From: JBBSEZ01 sp038239195
Lineage (GTDB): Bacteria > Planctomycetota > Planctomycetia > Gemmatales > Gemmataceae
DNA: 16,164 bases
Reading direction: 5' to 3'
Assembly: GCA_038239195.1 (NCBI GenBank)
Contig: JBBSEZ010000221.1
Coordinates: 1 to 16,164 of the forward strand
Part shown: in pieces, positions 13,276 through 16,164 of the stretch
Layout of the letters: every line of letters begins with the position of its first letter
How positions within the stretch are numbered: the stretch's first letter is position 1
Notes under the pieces: model-generated
What the model was told of the DNA's origin: nothing
Seen by the model: only the letters and a program-made list of their open reading frames with translations
The model's database searches: none
Made by a program: the position numbers and the translations under genes

Positions 13276-13740
13276 GTGCGACCGGCCAACTTCTTGCGCA
13301 TCCTGCTGGTCTCCCTGGGCCTGTCCGTCTACTCCGCCTGGGTGCTGTGGATTCGTGGCCCCAACCCGGCCCGTGTTGGCGCAGTGCCCGCGCCGACGGA
13401 CGGGCTCCCGCTGGCCGGCTTTGCCGAGGCGCGGGCCCTGTGGGAGGCCCCCGACACGCTCTTCCTCGACGTGCGCTCGGAGGCGGACTACTCGTTCGGC
13501 CACGTCGCCGGCGCCATTCACCTCACGGAAGAGGAGGTGGAGGGGCGCCTGGCAGCGATGAGGCCGCGGCTGGAGCGGGCGGGCGCGATCGTGGTCTACT
13601 GCAAATCGAAGGACTGCGGCAAGGGGCTGTGGGTGGCGCTGCGGCTGCGGAACGCGGGCCTGTTGCAAACGCGGATCTACCCGGGGGGCTGGAATGAGTG
13701 GGTCTTGCGAGGGGCCCCCACCGCCGGCGCCGGCCGCTGA
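13276..13740 (+). CDS. Membrane-anchored rhodanese-domain protein
   Basis: This 154-residue protein has one N-terminal hydrophobic segment (about 6-26) and a single rhodanese domain facing outward. Domain marks are FLDVRSEADY (63-72), GHVAGAIHL (75-83), the active-site region VVYCKSKDCGKG with C109, and YPGGWNEW (135-142). The active-site loop holds a second Cys (C114) and lacks the usual Arg-Ser end, so sulfur transfer, disulfide exchange or simple thiol binding are all possible. I chose the GTG at 13276, which has GAGG five bases before it; a TTG at 13258 would give six more residues. Its last 47 bases overlap the MauE-like gene in another frame. Rhodanese and MauE/DoxX domains are known to occur together, even fused, so the pair likely acts jointly. 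Confidence 0.85.
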   Translation: MRPANFLRILLVSLGLSVYSAWVLWIRGPNPARVGAVPAPTDGLPLAGFAEARALWEAPDTLFLDVRSEADYSFGHVAGAIHLTEEEVEGRLAAMRPRLERAGAIVVYCKSKDCGKGLWVALRLRNAGLLQTRIYPGGWNEWVLRGAPTAGAGR

Positions 13741-14197
13741 GCCCGCGCGGGAACCGCTGTGGTCGGTGGTGCTGACGGCGGGGTGCCGGTACGCGCTCGC
13801 GGCCGTGTTCCTGATGGCGGCCCTGACGAAGATTGCCGACCTGTCCGGCTTTCGCGATCGCGTCGTTCTTCGCACCGGGCTCCCTCCCAGGCTGGCCGAG
13901 GCCGTCGGGGCCTCCTTGCCCTGGTTGGAGCTCACCTGCGCGCTCTGCCTGGTGCTGGGGACCATGCGTCGGGAGGCGTCGGCGCTTTTGGCGATCCTCT
14001 TGCTCCTCTTCATCGGCCACGCCCTGCTGTCCCCCGCGGGGGACGAGTGCGGCTGCTTCCTCTTTCCCGCGACCGCCCCGGCATCGCGTTGGCTCCCGCT
14101 GGGGCGCAACCTGCTCTTGCTGGGATGCGCCCTGCGCACGTGCGGGGCGAGCCTTTCCTGGCCCCGAAGGGCGCGCGCCTTTCGGCGCTCCGCATGA
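13694..14197 (+). CDS. MauE/DoxX-like membrane protein
   Basis: This 167-residue protein has about four hydrophobic segments (roughly 32-48, 73-90, 96-112 and 135-150). It matches the MauE/DoxX redox-associated family by CRYALAAVFLMAALTKIAD and by the CGC motif at C119-C121 (DECGCF). MauE is needed for disulfide formation in methylamine dehydrogenase, and relatives pair with thiol or sulfur proteins. The start ATG at 13694 lies inside the end of the rhodanese gene, five bases after a G run that can act as SD, so the two are translationally coupled. The Pro/Ala-rich first 20 residues overlap the rhodanese C-terminal codons. A role linked to urea import is not evident; the genes may simply share the transcript. 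Confidence 0.8.
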   Translation: MSGSCEGPPPPAPAAEPAREPLWSVVLTAGCRYALAAVFLMAALTKIADLSGFRDRVVLRTGLPPRLAEAVGASLPWLELTCALCLVLGTMRREASALLAILLLLFIGHALLSPAGDECGCFLFPATAPASRWLPLGRNLLLLGCALRTCGASLSWPRRARAFRRSA

Positions 14198-14499
14198 TGC
14201 GGCAGCCCACCAAGGGCCTCAGCGCGGACAGTCGTCGGGCTCGGGCGCCGCGCCCTGGGGGCCGCCAGCACCTTTTACAAGGCCCCACACCTTCTTACCA
14301 GATCGGGCCGCGCGACGCGACAGGCTCGGACCGCCAACTGACGCCCCAACTCGCTTCCTCTCCACTCGTTGCGCCGGCGCTCACCTGGGCCTGGAGGCGG
14401 CGGCACGCCGGTTGCGTTGATGACGCCCGGGACGGGCCCGTCCTCCGCCTCGATGTGCGCGGCGAAGGACCGGGATTCACCTCCGAAGGAGCTCGTGTC
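14198..14499. other. Intergenic region without clear genes
   Basis: These 302 bases lie between the MauE-like gene and the small lipoprotein. ORFs cross it on both strands but show no domain, signal peptide or ribosome site. No T-tailed terminator is visible after the MauE stop. Only the SD of the next ORF (AAGGAG, 14486-14491) stands out. Confidence 0.55.
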
Positions 14500-14646
14500 A
14501 TGTTCGCGCGCCGCTTGCTCATCGGCCTTCTCTTCGTCGTCGCCTCGGCCTCGGGCTGCTGCTGGTGCCGCCATCACCACGGCTGCCGCTACCAGCCAAC
14601 GGAGAGCGCTCCGCCTCCAGCCGACTCGCCCTTGCCGGTGCGATGA
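14500..14646 (+). CDS. Very small Cys/His-rich lipoprotein
   Basis: This 48-residue ORF begins at ATG 14500, eight bases after AAGGAG. It starts MFARRLLIGLLFVVASASGC, which has a charged start, a hydrophobic core and a lipobox SASGC with the lipidated Cys at position 20. The mature peptide would be only 29 residues: CCWC, then RHHHGC, then a Pro-rich tail. The Cys and His cluster (four Cys and three His in the first ten mature residues) suggests metal or haem binding, but I recognise no family. The stop overlaps the next ATG (ATGA). I am fairly confident it is real because signal, lipobox and SD agree. Confidence 0.6.
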   Translation: MFARRLLIGLLFVVASASGCCWCRHHHGCRYQPTESAPPPADSPLPVR

Positions 14647-14756
14647 CGGCGCGCCCGCAAGGGCCCGTCCCCGAGGCGCTCGACCAGGCGCTCCGCGATT
14701 TCCTGAAGACCGCCGCAACCATTTCCTCGAACAGCGCGCCCGCCGCGGAGCGCTGA
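14643..14756 (+). CDS. Small hypothetical protein coupled to the lipoprotein
   Basis: This 37-residue ORF starts in an ATGA overlap with the small lipoprotein. It holds a short amphipathic segment, EALDQALRDFLKTAATI, between Pro-rich and Ser/Ala-rich ends. No signal peptide or known domain is visible. The start-stop overlap and absence of its own SD would make it dependent on translation of the lipoprotein. It could equally be chance. Confidence 0.3.
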   Translation: MTARPQGPVPEALDQALRDFLKTAATISSNSAPAAER

Positions 14757-15045
14757 ACCAGAACATCGACGAACCTGGCCGGAGGGCGACGTGTCTCCCT
14801 TGCGAGACCGGCGCGCCCCTTTCGTCCGGCGGAGGGGGCCCCCAACCATCCCGGCAGGCCCAGGGCGACCGGAGAGGGCTCGCTCCGGTCCCCGAGACGA
14901 CCGCGGGCACTACCCGAGGACGACCATGTTCTGCATCTGCGCCGAAGGCAATTGATCGCCGCACTCACTTCCCATGGAGTCGGTGTTTCGAGCTTCCTTC
15001 CCCTTCTCGCCGCCTGTCCCACAGGCCGGCTCGGGGCTCGTTGCC
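14757..15045. other. Intergenic region with one hairpin
   Basis: No gene is supported in these 289 bases. GACCGGAG (14867-14874) and CTCCGGTC (14883-14890) form a perfect eight-pair stem around an eight-base loop, without a T run. It may be a weak terminator remnant or nothing. Confidence 0.45.
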
Positions 15046-15640
15046 ATGCGCAGAGAAAAGTCATTCCGCCAAACCGTCAAGCGCCTTCTCGACGATTCGA
15101 TCCACGCCGGCCGATCCCTTGCCGAGCCTCACGCCGGGGCGCTCCCGGCGTACGATCGCCTGCGGAGGCACGTGCAAAGCCGCACCACCTTGCTGCGCGC
15201 GTCGGGGCGGCCGGGAGACAACCGCAACCTTCTCGACGTGGGCCTGGGCGCCCTCGCCCTGCATCGCGCGGACTGGCTCCGGCCCGTTGAGGAGTGGCAG
15301 CCCCGCCCTGGGCCCGCGTGGCCGCTGTTCACGTCCCTCGCCCACCACCTCTTCGGTCGCTACCCCGTCCCGCCGTTCATGACCAGCGCCTGGTTCGACC
15401 TGCCGCGGGGAGAGGCCTTGCCGCAACATGCCTGGTACAAGCACCTCGGGCTGGGGCAAAGCATCCGCACCGCCGGGCTCCCGCTTCGCTTCACGCGCGA
15501 TGGCCCACCTGTTTCCGCAGGCGGCCCAACACTACCGGGTCACCGCCGCGCTGCGGTGGGCGCAGGTTCGCGGGCTGGGTGGGCGCGAGGCGCTGGCGCG
15601 TGCGGTCGTGGCCACCCGGCTCGGCCGCGGCAGGTTCGGC
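15046..15640 (+). pseudogene. PcfJ-like planctomycete protein, frameshifted and truncated
   Basis: From the ATG at 15046, about 150 residues resemble the N-terminal half of planctomycete proteins usually annotated as PcfJ-domain: HRADWLRPVEEWQP, HHLFGRYPVPPFMTSAWF, WYKHLGLGQSIRTAGLPLRF. After FTR, near 15493, the match jumps to the next frame and goes on as AMAHLFPQAAQHY, ALRWAQVRGLGG and AVVATRLGR. The break is in a CGCG run and is exactly what loss of two bases there would give. The match ends near 15640; the rest of the family protein, including the catalytic-looking C-terminal part, is absent. It is therefore a remnant, unless the frameshift is a sequencing error. The family assignment is from memory of its conserved motifs, and its function is unknown. 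Confidence 0.65.
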
Positions 15641-15720
15641 CTGTCAAAGAAATCTCCCCCGAGGGCGCCGTGCCAGCCGACTACAACCGTCGGTGAAGCT
15701 CCTCGACGCCGACGGCCGCG

Positions 15721-16164
15721 TCACCGCGGCCTCTTCAACCGCTCGCGTACCAGTTCCGGCAAATACTTCACCGGCAGCGTCCCGTGATCGAGCACCGCCT
15801 CGTGGTAGCGCCCCAGCTCGAACTTCTCTCCCATCTCGCGCTGCACCTTTTGCCGTAGGTTGCAGAACGCCATCCGCCCGACGAGGTAGACCGAGAGCTG
15901 ACACGAGCTCTGCTTGGCGCGCACGATCTTGCTCACCGCCTCGCCCTCGGCCTGGTAGGCGCGCTTCGTCAAGAACTCCAGCGCCTCGGCGTCGGTCATT
16001 TCCGTGCAGTGCATCTTGTAGTCGAGCACGGCGTTGGCGACGGCCCGCAGGTAGAACTTGAGCTGGTTGAGCCGCAGCGCCAGGTCGCCGTCGCCGTAGC
16101 CCTGATCGAGCATCATCTGCTCGGTGTAGACCGCCCAGCCCTCGGCGAACACGCCCGACTGGAG
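15721..16164 (-). CDS. DUF885 family protein, C-terminal part (runs off window)
   Basis: The last 147 residues of a protein on the minus strand are visible; the reading frame is open through the right edge, so the start lies outside. The segment FAEGWAVYTEQMMLDQGYGDGD and the later VYLVGRMAFCNLRQKVQ, FELGRYHEAVLDHGTLPVKYL are typical of the DUF885 family, whose full members are usually 550-600 residues and are suspected metallopeptidases. The HExxPGH-type motif of the family would lie just beyond the edge. A GTG at 16152 should not be taken as the start, because homology continues before it. It is convergent with the PcfJ-like remnant, and no terminator is visible between them. Confidence 0.85.
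   Translation of the reverse strand, partial: LQSGVFAEGWAVYTEQMMLDQGYGDGDLALRLNQLKFYLRAVANAVLDYKMHCTEMTDAEALEFLTKRAYQAEGEAVSKIVRAKQSSCQLSVYLVGRMAFCNLRQKVQREMGEKFELGRYHEAVLDHGTLPVKYLPELVRERLKRPR

Noticed and set aside
14369..15382. Plus-strand ORF of 337 codons across the lipoprotein and pseudogene
   Set aside because: Its composition is Arg/Pro/Ser-rich without motifs, and it crosses better supported reading frames in other phases.
1..16164. tRNA, rRNA, CRISPR array, insertion sequence or prophage genes
   Set aside because: I looked for cloverleaf-like stems with CCA ends, rRNA-like conserved blocks, spaced repeats, transposase motifs and phage proteins and saw none.

Overview
This is a GC-rich stretch of about 16 kb, most likely from a planctomycete, perhaps near Gemmataceae. 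The reasons are a porin of the OmpL/BBP2 type, a PcfJ-like family protein, a DUF885 protein, intergenic hairpin repeats and loosely packed transport operons. This assignment comes from recognised protein families, not from a marker gene. The first 163 bases are G/C homopolymers and look like a bad contig edge.

Left region (164-5406): two permeases and a double-headed ATPase of the BmpA/nucleoside-type ABC importer family, interleaved with two cysteine hydrolases of the isochorismatase fold. The first hydrolase keeps the biuret hydrolase (BiuH) triad spacing and most of its named active-site and channel residues. The second is a diverged relative behind a block of inverted GTGACAAG-type repeats. 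No substrate-binding protein is present; it may lie beyond the damaged left edge. Together these genes suggest uptake and stepwise hydrolysis of an N-carbamoylated nitrogen compound such as biuret or triuret. A small convergent cupin gene (5384-5752) follows.

Middle region (6086-14197): an outer-membrane beta-barrel protein with a Gly-Thr-Pro-Gly repeat stalk, then a complete urea ABC importer urtABCDE, a membrane-anchored rhodanese and a MauE/DoxX-like membrane protein. The 374-base gap before urtA holds a porin terminator, a dyad with exact NtrC-site geometry, a good sigma-54 promoter match and a leader hairpin. This is consistent with nitrogen-limitation control. Hairpins also lie between urtA and urtB and between urtD and urtE.

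Right region (14198-16164): a sparse, decaying stretch with a very small Cys/His-rich lipoprotein ORF, a coupled 37-residue ORF, a frameshifted and truncated PcfJ-like pseudogene, and the C-terminal end of a DUF885 protein on the minus strand that runs off the window.

Taken together, the window reads as an organic-nitrogen scavenging locus: a possible outer-membrane channel, a urea importer under probable nitrogen control, and a second importer with two amidohydrolases that could yield allophanate, urea-like products or ammonia. No urease or allophanate hydrolase is in view.
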